Assembly: GCA_963691705.1 (NCBI GenBank)
Contig: OY829545.1
Span: forward strand, 60,261,023-60,325,022
DNA length: 64,000 bases
Direction of reading: 5' to 3'
Source of the DNA: Viola odorata
Taxonomy: Eukaryota > Streptophyta > Magnoliopsida > Malpighiales > Violaceae
Shown: positions 34,495-46,083 of the stretch, piece after piece
Layout of the letters: every line of letters starts with the position of its first letter
Numbering within the stretch: position 1 is the stretch's first letter
Program-made: the position numbers and the translations under genes
The notes under the pieces: model-generated
The model's database searches: none
The model's input: the letters and a program-made list of their open reading frames with translations, nothing else
Told to the model about the DNA's origin: nothing

Positions 34495-37400
34495 GAAATG
34501 GCAGAATATGCTCCCGCAGTATTCAGTGTTCACGTGCCTGAATTTGTTGATGCCATCTGGGTTGCATTGAGACACCCAACTTTGGCAGTAAGGAAGCGGG
34601 CTGTTGAGGCATTCCGTGCTTGCCTAAAGGTTATTGAAAGCGTGAGACACGTTGGCGTGTGCAATGGTCAGTACGTATTTTTGTCAGAGATGTTCTAACT
34701 TAATTTCATGCATGACATTAATAACATTTGGGATGAAGAAGTTGAAAATGCAAAGAAAAATCTATTGCTTGTGGTAATCATAACTCATTAAGAGAGTAGT
34801 ACTTGTTTGCGTGCTTGCCTAATTGTTGAAAGAGAAAAATGTTTAACTGAATAGGCATTTTGTTTGCAAATCCTTCACTGGTGGGCCAATCTTAGTGGAT
34901 TTGCTGTGCCTTGCCAAGGTTTGCTTCTCTTGGACATCTTTCTTATATCTATGTGATGAGAAAAAAGTCTACTAGTACTTGCCTGAATAGTTTGATTGGA
35001 CGTCTCTTGTTCTCCTGAAAGCATTGAACTTCTACCCCCATTTCTTGCTATTTCACTCTGTTTCATATTGAAATGAGTTCAATTTTATTGTGCATTTGAC
35101 AGGTATTATCGCATGTTTGAGGCTACGCAAGATGGATTGGGTAAAAATGTCCCTGTTGGGGACATTGCTGTTGGGGAGGTTTTGAGGTTTGGTGTAGATA
35201 GAATTACTTTTCTAATAAAAAAATAATTTTAATTATTGGAGTAGTTTAGTTTAGAAAACCACCAGCTTGCCCTTTTTAATTAACCCATTGTTTCTGTTAG
35301 TTCTTTCATTTCTTTAAATGTGTCCCATGGATTCAATGCTATAAGTGCAGCTGACACTTGGGTACATGCATTCATACATGCAGGAACACTGGTGAGTTCA
35401 TGATGTCAAGGTACAGAGAAGTTGCTGATATAGTTCTTAGATATCTTGAGCACCGGGATCAGCTTGTCCGCCTGAGCATAACTTCATTGCTACCTCGCAT
35501 TGCTCATTTCCTCCGGGATCGATTTGTGACAAATTACTTAACAGTATGTTAGCTTTGCTTCCTCTCTAGTCATGGTAGCAAGTACTAATTCCATTTTCTG
35601 AGAAGCATGTGCTTTAACAGTTAGTTTTTGAATTGTGAGAAATTTTATGATGTGTTTTAGATTTGCATGGATCATATTCTTGCGGTCTTGAGAATACCTG
35701 CTGAACGTGGTAGTGGATTCATGGCCCAAGGAGAGATGGCTGGTGCTCTGGATGGGAAACTTGTTAACTATTTGCCGACAATTACGACTCACTTGCTTGA
35801 TGCAGTAAGTGCCTGATATGGGTGAAATTGTTGCTAACATTCTGGTTTTGTTTCTATTTTATCCTCCATCCATTTTGCACGCTCTTAGGTGTCTGCTATA
35901 TTGTTTGTGGGGAAGGGTACTGTTAACTTTATTTTATCTGATTCCCCACTGTAGATTGCACCATGCAGGGGTAAACCGTCGCTTGAAGCTTTGGCTTGTG
36001 TAGGAAACATTGCAAAAGCCATGGGACTTGCTATGGAACCTTATGTTCACAGCCTTTTGGATGTTATGCTTTCTGCTGCTCTTTCTCCAACCCTTGTTGA
36101 TGCCCTTGAGCTAATTAGTGTTAGGTATAATGTTTTATTTATAAACCTTTTATTACCATATACCCCTTGAGAGAGATTACAAATAGTAATGGAATTGATT
36201 GCTGTTTCAGCATTCCATCTTTGCTGCCTACTATTCAAAATCGACTGCTTGACTGCATTTCTTTAGCTCTTTCAAAGTCATATAATTCTCTGCCAAGGCC
36301 AGCTGTTCCCATGGCTTGGGGATCTACTGCCATTGTGACTCAGCAAGTTTCAGATCTTAGTGGTCCAGCCTTGGTGCAACTTGCTTTGTAGACTCTAGCT
36401 CGATTCAATTTCAAGGTTTGCTTACATTCTTTAACTGATTGAATCCTGGCTGCTCTGACAACTTCACTCATGCTATTTTTTGGTCTAGGGTCATGAACTT
36501 CTTGAGTTTGTCAGAGAATCAGTTGTTGTATACCTAGATGATGAAGATGGAGCCACTCAAAAAGATGCTGCTCTTTGTTGTTGCAAATTAGTTGCAAATT
36601 CTTTTTCTGGTATTGGTTCGACACAGTTTGGTTCTAGTAGGTCCACATGAACAGGCGGGAAGAGGCGGCGTCTTGTTGAGGAGGTTAAGTTTCTACTTCA
36701 CTACACTTTTCTCTTTTGTGTTTATTTATTAGGGTTTGGGGTCAAAAAGTGGTAATTGCTAAATGCTGAACCCTGTTTTACTCAGTCTCTTCTGCATTTA
36801 ATAATTTATAAATTTAACTAAGGTATATCAAGTGATTACTTTGCTTGGAACATAAACATACAAGATAAGCGTTTTACTGTCCAGAAGTAAACATTTTTTA
36901 GATCAGAAGAAGGGATTGCATTCTACATTATATTTTCCAGTTTAGAGAACAAATTATTTTAGTTCATATGAACCATTGTCAATAGGTTTTACATTTTAGA
37001 TGCTTTGTTCAAGCTTGTGAATTTGATGTGGTGAATACTGCAGCTGGTGGAAAAGCTTCTCATTGCTGCTGTTGCTGATGCTAATGTCACAGTTCGTCGA
37101 TCTATTTTTTCCTCTCTTTACGAGAACAGAGGATTTGATGATTTTCTAGCTCAGGCTGATAATCTAAGTGCAGTTTTTGCTGCCTTAAATGATGAGGTAA
37201 GCATAAAGCGTGCAACTCCCCGATACAGTATGATGAACAATTTTTTACTCTCGGTGTGTAGAAGTTATGTGGTTTTCACTACTACATTTCATGTTGACAT
37301 GATTTTTTCTTTTGGGAAAATTAAATTGTTTTGATCTGGTGGCTCAAGCTCATGGGTGAAATCCAAGCATGCCACTCAGATTTACATACCCTATTGACAT

Positions 37401-40400
37401 AAGCATGGTTGTGTTCTATTTTTATCCATTGCTTGTCTGCTGTTTACACTTAAGGCTAATTCATGCTCTATGGTTGTAATGTCTGTTTAGGGGAGAGCTT
37501 ACTTTTTCACCGTTTTCTGGCTCAGTTTTGTGTATGGGCTTTTCATGAATGCCTTCTACAAATGCATCCTCCTTATTATTTTTATCAGTTTTTCCTTGCT
37601 ATTAGAAAGGGGCATGATATGCTACTTGATTCTGGATGGATTGTTTATCTTACACAGTTCTGGTTATGGAAATGAACTCAGATGAACTGTAAATATTTTG
37701 AAAAATCCCAAACGAGGCAGACATGAAATTAAGAATCCTTTTGCCTTTTCATTCTAATCTGTGTTTGAAATACAAACTCGTATTATGGATTTCATGCAGG
37801 AGTGTGACTGCTTCATTCTCTCTTCAAATCTGCATTTCTTGTGAAATTTATGATATTGCTGATGCAACAGGATTTTGATGTTGGAGAGTATGCGATCTCT
37901 GTGGCTGAGAGATTATCAGAAAAAAATCCTGCCTACGTCCTTCCAGCACTTCGTCGCCATCTCATACAGCTGTTGACCTATCTAAAACAAAGGTGATGTG
38001 AATGATTATTGTTATTGATTGCTATTTATGGTTTCTTGTGTTAAAGAAAGATCTCGTCCTCTCAGAGACTCAGACCCAAGCTAGAAAGTATCTATATTGA
38101 ATTTGTTGTAATGTCAGCAGTGCAGATAACAAATGCAGGGAAGAGAGCGCCAAGTTACTTGGTTGCTTAATCCGTAGTTGTGAACAACTAATTCTTCCCT
38201 ACACTGCTCCAATACACAAGGTCCAACTTGTATATGATGTTTCTGTATCTGTTTAATGATTTGCTCATCTTCCTTCGAGGAAAAACTAATGTGTAATTTT
38301 GCAAGCACTTGTAGCGAGACTCAATGAGGGCACAGGGGTGAACGCAAACAATGGCATCATTAGTGGAGTGCTTGTTACTGTTGGTAATTTGACTAGAGTT
38401 GTAGGTCACCAACAAAATATGTAACACTGAGTAGCAACTGGTGCTTACCTGTGAGCTCCATTGCTCATAGTAGTTTGTTTCGTTTAGTATTTTGTTGTGA
38501 CTGACAACGATTTACTTTAGCTGTGTCCAAGATGCTTATTGTTGTCCAAATACCGTAGGCAAGTTTCCTCATCAACAAGAAGAATTTGTCTCAGGTTGCA
38601 AATTTCTTATATTTCTTCTCTAGTTTTATACAGTCAATGATTTGTACATCCTAATCCTGGAATGTTCCATTTGCTTTTTCCAGGTGTTGAAGGTAGTAGC
38701 AAAGAAGACCCTTTTCCTTTGCTCACTACTGTATGTTGGTCGTGGTGTTTGTTCAGGGTGGGTTTGCTATGAGACAATACATTTCAGAACTTATGCCTTT
38801 GATTGTTGAAGCATTGTTGGATGGTGCTGCTGCTTCAAAACGTGAAGTTGCAGTTGCAACTCTAGGCCAAGTTGTTCAGAGCACTGGGTATGTCTCATGA
38901 TCAAGTCAATTTTTAATTAATTTTGTCATGGTTTTGACGTGATGCCTATGGTATTGTCAAAGTGTTGTTTGCGCTATGCATTTTTATGAGCAAAATCGTT
39001 CAAAATTTGAGCTGCAGAAAGTGTAGTTTCATGTACCGAAAATATTCTTCTGTGCAGTATATAAGTAACCTCATACGCAAGGATAAAATGCTCAGTAGAT
39101 GTGCTGTACATCAAACTGCACAGAAGTATATTCTAGAATGAAGTTTATCTTCAAAGAATGTGCCACTATGAGATGCACAATATATTTACTTGAATAGAAG
39201 ATGCATTTGTAGGCAATAATAGCATTAACGGGATTGTTTTGTTGGAATGAAGTTACAGTACTTTATATGATAAATTTCTGGACAGCGTGCTTTGGATATT
39301 TTGAACCTCTTTTATTAGGTAATCCTTTTGTTACTTGTTAATATTTAAGTATTTTATTCCTTTGTCCAACAGGTATGTTATAACTCCATATAATGAGTAC
39401 CCACTGTTGCTTGGCTTACTCCTCAAATTGTTGAATGGTGAGTTGATGTGGTCAACGAGACGTGAAGTACTAAAGGTAGTAGCTACATTTATTATCTTAA
39501 ATGTCTAGTTGTATTTTAAGACGTTTGTGATGCAAAATTTACTCTTGGATTTCATCAGGTTCTTGGTATAATGGGTGCTCTAGATCCTCATTTACATGAG
39601 CGAAACCAGCAAAGCTTTCCTGGGTTGCATGGGGAGGTTACTCGTGCAGCCAGTGACTCAGGTCACCACATTCCATCAATCGATGAACTGCCTATGGACC
39701 TCTGGCCCTCTTTCGCTACATCAGGTAATAACTATTCTGCACTTTATCATAATTGTCATTGTTGGTTGTCTAAATGTTTCCTTTTCTATTGAAACCAGGT
39801 CGCTATCAACTCTCTCATACGAATTCTTCGGGATGCTTCACTTTCTAGTTACCACCAAAAGGTGGTAGGATCTCTTATGTTCATATTTAAGGTAATCTAA
39901 TGTGAAAGGAGAGAGCGCTTTGTTTTAATGTACTTGATAGACTCTGTTATTTTTCTTAAGTTTCTTAGTTGTTGTTATGATTTCTGATTCGATTCAATAT
40001 CGTTGGTTTTTGCTTTCCCTTCTTGCGAGGTTAGTCAATGGGCCTTGGCTGTGTTCCATATTTACCGAAGGTTAGTGCACAGTTTCAGCTATGTCTTTGC
40101 TTCCTGTTTTTTGTTTGTTAATCCTTTAACAGATATGGAATTCAAATCCATACCCTGAATCAACATCTCAAAGTACCTTCCTCTATCTATAAATTGCTAC
40201 ATAACTGCTTAATGTTTTTTAGCTTCATTCCAAACATGGGACATAGTAAGCCAAATGGACATTGTGGCACTTTGCTTTATTTGTTCAGACAACTTTTCAT
40301 GGCACAAACTCATTAGAGTCTTTGATGGATCTGGAACCTAAAATGTTTCTAAACAAGAATTTATGTGTTTGGATTGTCACCTGGTGCTTTCTTGGATATT

Positions 40401-40705
40401 TCATTTTGATGCTCTGTATTTTCATTTGCTATCCTTTAAAAAAAAGAAAAAACTACATCGATTTAGAGTAACATGTTTCCTTTTCATCCTTCTTGGTATA
40501 GGTTTTGCCTGATCTATTTCACATTGTTCGTTCATGTGATGACTATCTTAAAGATTTCATAACTCTGGTGTCTATTGTGCGCCAGGTAACTTATGATTTC
40601 ATGAGATTATTCAATTCGTATGCTTCCAATTTAGGATTATTGGTCATATATGGTGTTTTTTGTGAGTTTGTGCAGAATATTCGTAAATATCTGCCAGAGT
40701 TGCTC
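34495..40705 (+). pseudogene. TOR: Target of rapamycin (TOR) kinase, HEAT-repeat region only, multiple lesions
   Basis: TOR is the large PIKK that links nutrients to growth; this part is the N-terminal HEAT solenoid. Some 17 exons run in order: 34495-34666 (VPEFVDAIWVALRHPTLAVR), 35103-35186, 35384-35543 (SLLPRIAHFLRDRFVTNYLT), 35661-35804, 35955-36124, 36211-36414, 36489-36683, 37044-37196, 37871-37992, 38121-38220, about 38305-38400, 38757-38887, 39373-39474, 39559-39724, 39799-39891, 40035-40070, 40502-40584 and 40675-40705 (IRKYLPELL). Lesions: a one-base deletion near 34639 (frame lost after KVIE), stops TAG 36389-36391 and TGA 36648-36650, a mutated acceptor near 38305, and a 12-nt in-frame deletion near 40562. 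The FAT, FRB and kinase domains are absent, so this cannot be a kinase gene. Confidence 0.95.
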
Positions 40706-40950
40706 TATTTGGGTTGTTGTGCTCTCATTCGCTACCTCAAGCTAGACCAACAATGCGCCAAGTTGTGCAGATCTTAGAAGGAGATGTCCCTTTCCCAGAT
40801 CTTTGACAAATCAGTGATTCAGCTACTGGCCTGTCGTTCGTGCACCGAACTAGTTTCGAAGATTTTCCACTATCCTTTTCATATTCGACAGAGAAGGCAC
40901 TGTTCTCACATTCTTCTATTGCAGACTCCTTACTTTCAGGTGGCCCATGA
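40706..40950 (+). pseudogene. L-type lectin receptor kinase, C-terminal end
   Basis: The frame reads LGLLCSH-like, then SLPQARPTMRQVVQILEGD, kinase subdomain XI of a lectin receptor kinase. It continues ISDSATGLSFVHRTSFEDF and HSSIADSLLSGGP to a natural-looking TGA at 40948-40950. One TGA at 40804-40806, in the same frame right after VPFPDL, interrupts it, probably an old CGA. The junction with TOR falls inside a TOR exon at about 40705/40706 with no intron between. The kinase catalytic core, transmembrane helix and lectin domain are missing. Confidence 0.85.
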
Positions 40951-41252
40951 CCCAAAGTTGTAAACTTTTTCCTGTTTCAGACCTCCGGAAAAAAGAAAAA
41001 AACTTTTGTATATTTGATGTAGGGGTACACTTTTGAAGCACAGAGATCCCTACGTTTTAGATTGAATCCTTAGAGTCCTTATGTTTGTAAAATTGAAACA
41101 ATTAATTCATTCATTAAGAGCATAAATGAAAATTAAGAGAGAAGCTAGAGTGAGAAAATTACCTTGCCGGGTGAGCTTATACTAAGAAGGAAGTGCAAGA
41201 AATTGGGAGCGAGTGAAATTTAGTTTCATGAAATGTTAGTTTTTCCTCGCAG

Positions 41253-42230
41253 AAAAGCCAGGAGTATGGAATTGGAGCTGAATCGCCTGTTGTTGCTGGA
41301 GATGGAAACGATCAGATTGGCGCAGTTGAGGTAACAGGTTTTAAAAATTCTAAAAATTGAACTGCGAAACTAGACAATTGGCTCATATAATTAGTTAGAT
41401 TCAACTGTAAATTATGCTTGCCTGTGATGTGAAATCTAGTTCAATTAAAGACATTTATCTGTTTATTCAGTTTGATAAATCAATCAATTTCAAATATATA
41501 TTTGCTGTGCCAAAGTGAGATTAAGTGTCATGTTCAGTTTTGTTTCAATGTTTATTGAATTCATAATGTATAAAGGACAACAAAAGCGCATACAGCATGT
41601 TAATGGATTTTTCTAATTGATAAAACCTTGAGAAGAACTATTGATCTTTTCTCTCCAAAAGGGCCATTGTTGTTAGACAAACACGGGGATTTCTGAAGGC
41701 TTAGTCCAAAGCGTTAGCTTTTCTGATAAATGAATGAAGGAAATGTTAATGGTACTTCTCCCATGGCTATGATGACTTAACTTAGCATGGTTTTCTTACT
41801 GTTCTTATGTTGTTGGTCATCGTAACCAGAGACTCTCTCCATTATACAGGGAGAACGTTGTGCTACTAAAGTTACCATGGTTGGTAAAGAACTTGTAGAC
41901 AAACAGAGAATACAACTATTTCATCTTGTCCAGCTTCTTAGAAAGATTGAAACTGAAGTCAATTCGATCAGAGATGATATCCTTCGGACTCTTAATAATC
42001 ACAACGCCTCTCTCTACAAATTGTTCCAGGAAGCCATTTGTTATATATCTGCGCTGCATGGTCAAAATCATGATGTTTTGTCGCCTACTCTGCACCTTCT
42101 TCAAGTTATATTTAAGAATGTAAGTGCTGCCCTTGGTTCCGTAAAGGATGGTGTGGAAAGAAGCTCCTGTGGGATCCACACACAACATGCTGCTAAGCTG
42201 CAGGAACTTGTTGAGTACATACAATCTCAG
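41253..42230 (+). pseudogene. Two exons of an unrecognised gene
   Basis: Exon 41253-41330 (26 codons, containing GIGAESPVVAGDGNDQIG) has a CTCGCAG acceptor and a GT donor. Exon 41850-42230 (127 codons) has a TATACAG acceptor and ends ATCTCAG before GT. Both are phase 0 and splice into one open frame, with segments KELVDKQRIQLFHLVQLLRK, NNHNASLYKLFQEAICYISA and HDVLSPTLHLLQVIFKNVSA. The composition is alpha-helical and leucine-rich, possibly coiled coil. I do not recognise the family. No start or stop codon is nearby, so it looks like an internal fragment, the last in the patchwork. It has no internal stop. Confidence 0.5.
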
Positions 42231-42711
42231 GTATTTGCATTGGTTATAACTTATATTGGGTAATGCCCAATGCCCATCTACTTGTAATGGTTTATACTCT
42301 TGGTATCTGGTGTTGCCTTTGTTGCGGCAGCGACATTAGATGTATACATCCTAATAAAGGTGTGCATTTTGGAGAAGACACCAAAGGCAAGAAATACATT
42401 TGTAAAAATGTAAAACTGGTAAATCCAGTTTGGACCATCGATGCATATTCCTTCCCATGTATAGATTGTTGTTTCTCATTTATTTTGCATAATATATATT
42501 AGATCAAAGAAGTATGTTGACCGGGAGAAACTAGTTTGTTTCGTTTGTATGTTCTTCAGGTTGATGAGTAAATTTCGTTGATGTCTACTACTAATATGGA
42601 CCTCCTCTTTTCCCACGTAGAAAAATATAGGTTTTTGTTTAATACACATGGCAGGAATATTAAAAACAATTCATTCAAAAAAGTGCAACAACATGAACCT
42701 GCTGATCAGGA
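42231..42711. other. Intron/flank of the unknown fragment; nothing specific
   Basis: This continues as intron-like sequence after the GT at 42231. No further exon is convincing. Confidence 0.35.
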
Positions 42712-42895
42712 CTAGGGGTGCACATGGGCTGGTTTGGTCCGGTTTTGGGCTAGAACCGGATCAAACCGGTAATTCACGGTTCTAATTAAAACAGAACCGA
42801 TCCGGACCGTTACTGTATGGTCCGGTCCGAATCGGTTCCAAAAATTTCGGTTCCTAACAGGCCGATTCCGGTTCTAGCCCGTTAAGGTTTTTTTT
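42712..42895. mobile_element. hAT-like decayed MITE, one end
   Basis: It begins TAGGGGTGCACATGGGCTGG, a form common at ends of plant hAT-type MITEs. It then carries many GGTCCGG, GGTTC and AACCGG words in both orientations. The other terminus is not recognised, so the call is tentative. Confidence 0.4.
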
Positions 42896-45087
42896 TTAAA
42901 AATAAAATAAAAATAAATAAAATGGGCTTCCGCACCCTATTAATGGGCTGCCCAGCAATTCCATCAAATTTCCTAACAAATATTGTAGCTGATTTGTTCC
43001 ACAGTAGCTTATCAAACAATTAATTACATCAAATCCGATCAAATCCAATTAAAACATGCTAAATATAATCCATCAAATTCTCACAAATCAACAATTAATA
43101 TCCTAAAATGAACATTCAGTTGGACTATTAGAAATTCACTCCAAACATGATATACCACATCTTAAACAAACAATTAATTCCATCAAATCCCATCAATTAA
43201 TATACTAGAATGATATATATAAAAAGATAGTACGTACAGAAAAAACAAAAAAAATGGCAAGAGGCACTTTCTTTTAAATACTTGAACTTGAAGATTCCAA
43301 GTTCCATCGATACACTGTGTTTGCAGCTGCATATCCTTTATTAATTATATGAATAAACTTTTTTTTTAAAAAAAAACAAGTCCATAAATAAATGATTACA
43401 AGTTGGGCTTATTATAGATAGGAGACCAACTTTTGGAACAAGCCCAACGTGTACAACAGCAGCTTAAGCAAACTGGTTTTTATCCAGTGGGCAAAAGGAG
43501 GGAATCACTGCATGTGAAAGTGTTTATAGTGAGAGCGATGGCATTCCTTTTCTGGCCACATTCTTGGTCAGTCGAATTAAACACACATAATACTATAAAA
43601 AGTAACAGTAGAGAGAATCTAACGTGATATAGACGTGACAAATAGGGTTAGATTTTGACATATCATCCCAGTAGAGAGAGAGAGGTGAGAATAGTGACAA
43701 ATAGTAGGTAATGGTTGGGGTTTGGGGCTGGGGAAGGTGAGTACTGAAGCAGCTCCATAGAAGTTTGTCATACCTATTTGTCTTATCTTTTCAGTTCCAT
43801 AAAAGTCGACGTATTTGTAGCTTTGTTAAAGCTCTTTTTCGAATGGACTGTTTTTAATATTCCTGCCACGTGTATTAAACAAAAACCTATGGTAGTAACT
43901 TTTTCGGCTAATATTATCTGAGAGGTAATATAATAAAAATAAATGGTCAATAACTACAATATGTTTTTACTTTTTCGGGTTTGTGTTGTTTATAATTTTT
44001 CAAAATGGGAATCTCCGTCGGAAATAACGTTGACGGAGATGGCTGCGTGTTCGGTAGAGAGCCAAGATAGGTAACGCCGTTTTTGGGGATAACAAAGGTA
44101 TGAGGTTTGCGGTGGGCCCGACCCGACAAGGTTGGAAGACCATTGCTAAAATAATGGAAAATGGTATAAAAAAAATGAGATTGAAGTTAACCGTTTTATC
44201 CATTTTACTATCCATATGTAAATGTAATCCAACTGTACCTTTGGATTCCACCTAGTTTTTTTTTAATAGGCAAATAATTTAATAGGGTCATGAAAAATAA
44301 CCATAGAGAACACCAATTAAAATAAAAACAAAAAACATGAGCTAAGTAAGGTGGCACAACAGACAAAACACATCGTTCAAGGCTCAAATAACAAATGACC
44401 AAATTAAGCAAGCCTCACACAATGCCCAAACCCAAGCTACTCTTCAGCCTAGTTAGTTGCGCCTAGTTAGTTTCTAACTATCCTCAAATTGATAGAATTA
44501 ATTGGTTCGCATGAGAATTAACTTGATTTAATTGATTGCTTTAATTAATCATTATAAATGCATGTTTTGTTAATTTTCGCTTTAAAATTGTGTTGTGCGC
44601 GGCTTTGTTCCGACTTTTCAAAAATTATTTCGTGTGCCGCTTAGTCCCTCACTTCTTGTTTTTCCTTTTTTTAATGTATTTTTCGCATGCATTTTAAATC
44701 TAGATTTTCACTAAATTAATTAATTAGGTTAACTCAGAGTAAAAAGATTTGAGAGAATGGATCCCATGCAAAAATATTATTTATAAAGGCACGAAGTAAT
44801 AATAGTCAAAGTGTACAATTTATAAAGTCAGGGTTAGGTGAGTACCAGCAAGCAAGAGCAAAAGAAGCATTTCCTTTTTCTGCAACCATTTCCAATGGGG
44901 GTGACATGGTGTTCTTTTTGTTTATTTTTTTTTTCTTGACTATAGAGAGCAAATCTCTCATGATATAGTGTTCTTTTTGTTTACTTTTTTTCTTTAACTA
45001 TAGACAACAAACCTCTCATATCGTAGATTTCCGAATCACGATTAAGATCATCGTAGATGAAAATATAATAATTTTTATTGTATTTAT
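42896..45087. other. Intergenic, no gene recognised
   Basis: AT-rich DNA. A small hairpin-capable stretch TCTCCGTC...GACGGAGA lies near 44011-44040. Frames at 43433-43627 (+) and 44000-44251 (-) show no domain. Confidence 0.45.
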
Positions 45088-45322
45088 CTAATTTTTATTA
45101 ACTTCAGAGTAATATTGAACAGAAAAAATGTATAGATAATGAATTTATTAACATGGAGAAAAAATTACAAATAATCTAATTATAATTAGACATATGATAG
45201 AGATACTAATTTTTATTAACTTCAGAGTAATATTGAACAGAAAAAATGTATAGATAATGAATTTATTAGCATGGAGAAAAATTACAAAATAATCTAATTA
45301 TAATTAGACATATGATAGAGAT
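45088..45322. repeat. 118-bp tandem duplication
   Basis: Copies start at 45088 and 45206 with CTAATTTTTATTAACTTCAG. They are almost identical (one T/G change in TTATTAACATGG / TTATTAGCATGG and small A-run differences). The start of a third copy follows at 45323. Confidence 0.9.
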
Positions 45323-45893
45323 ACTAATTTTATAGGGTGTTAACATTCTCGCACCGTAAATAATTATTTCCACAACGCACCTAGCTCTTATTATATTTTA
45401 TGATATAATTAATTTTTAATTCTTACGTACTACACTAGAATTTCATAAAGAGCTTTGCCTAAAGACTTCTATTTGTCCTTTTCTTTTTAAAACACTAAAA
45501 TATTTTAGTAATTTATTTGTCATATTAATTTAATATTTTTCCATCGAAATAAGACCGTACAAGTTATTAACTCAAAGCATTCTCCATAATTTTCTTTTGC
45601 AACTGTTCTTAATTTTTATATTCAAAAATATTTTTAAAAATTATACATATTAAAATATACACATCATCAATCCCTCATGGATTAAAAATAGAAATTTGGG
45701 CCCATGTTACTGGGTTAAGTTTTATTGACAATCTTCTACGAACATAAAGATTAAATTAATTATTTAACAGTTTAATTGGAAATCTTTTAAAAATGCGGAG
45801 ACCAGGGACGGATCCAGCCCAGCCCACCCTGGCCCAATCAAATTTTTTTTTACCTTCATATCTTAACTAATGTTCAGCCTCTATCATCCAATA

Positions 45894-45965
45894 GAATCTT
45901 TGGCGCAATGGTAGCGCGTCTGACTTACAATCACAAGGTTGCGTGTTTGATTCACGTCAAACCCA
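45894..45965 (+). pseudogene. Degenerate tRNA-Trp-derived sequence
   Basis: TGGCGCAATGGTAGCGCGTC (D arm, A box) and GGTTGCGTGTTTGATTC (T arm, B box) match tRNA-Trp closely. The anticodon loop reads CTTACAA (TAC at the anticodon position), and the anticodon stem has a mismatch. The acceptor stem is poor. Preceded by GGGACGGATCCAG about 90 bp upstream, it may belong to a tRNA-derived SINE. Confidence 0.7.
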
Positions 45966-46018
45966 TCTTTTTAAATTTTTTGACTTATTGCACAAAAGCA
46001 ACAAAAACATTTCTACAC

Positions 46019-46083
46019 CCTGATTCGAACCAAGGACTTTGAGGGTGCTATTCTAGCGTGATAACCAACTACACAACCAACCA
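46019..46083 (-). pseudogene. Degenerate tRNA-Val-like sequence
   Basis: The minus strand reads GTGTAGTTGGTTATCACG (A-box region, as in plant tRNA-Val) and CTTGGTTCGAATCAGGG (T arm). The anticodon arm does not fold cleanly. It lies about 55 bp from the tRNA-Trp-like piece in opposite orientation. Confidence 0.5.

Noticed and set aside
34495..40705. A functional TOR kinase gene
   Set aside because: Two nonsense codons, a frameshift, a lost splice site and the absence of the FAT, FRB and kinase domains.
41916..42224. 102-codon minus-strand open frame
   Set aside because: Antisense shadow of the plus-strand exon 41850-42230, which has matching splice sites and phase.
43433..43627. 64-codon plus-strand open frame starting MEQAQRVQQQLKQ
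   Set aside because: No domain, no splice context and no promoter; it looks like a chance frame in intergenic DNA.
45894..45965. A working tRNA gene
   Set aside because: The anticodon stem has a mismatch, the anticodon does not fit the tRNA-Trp body and the acceptor stem does not pair.
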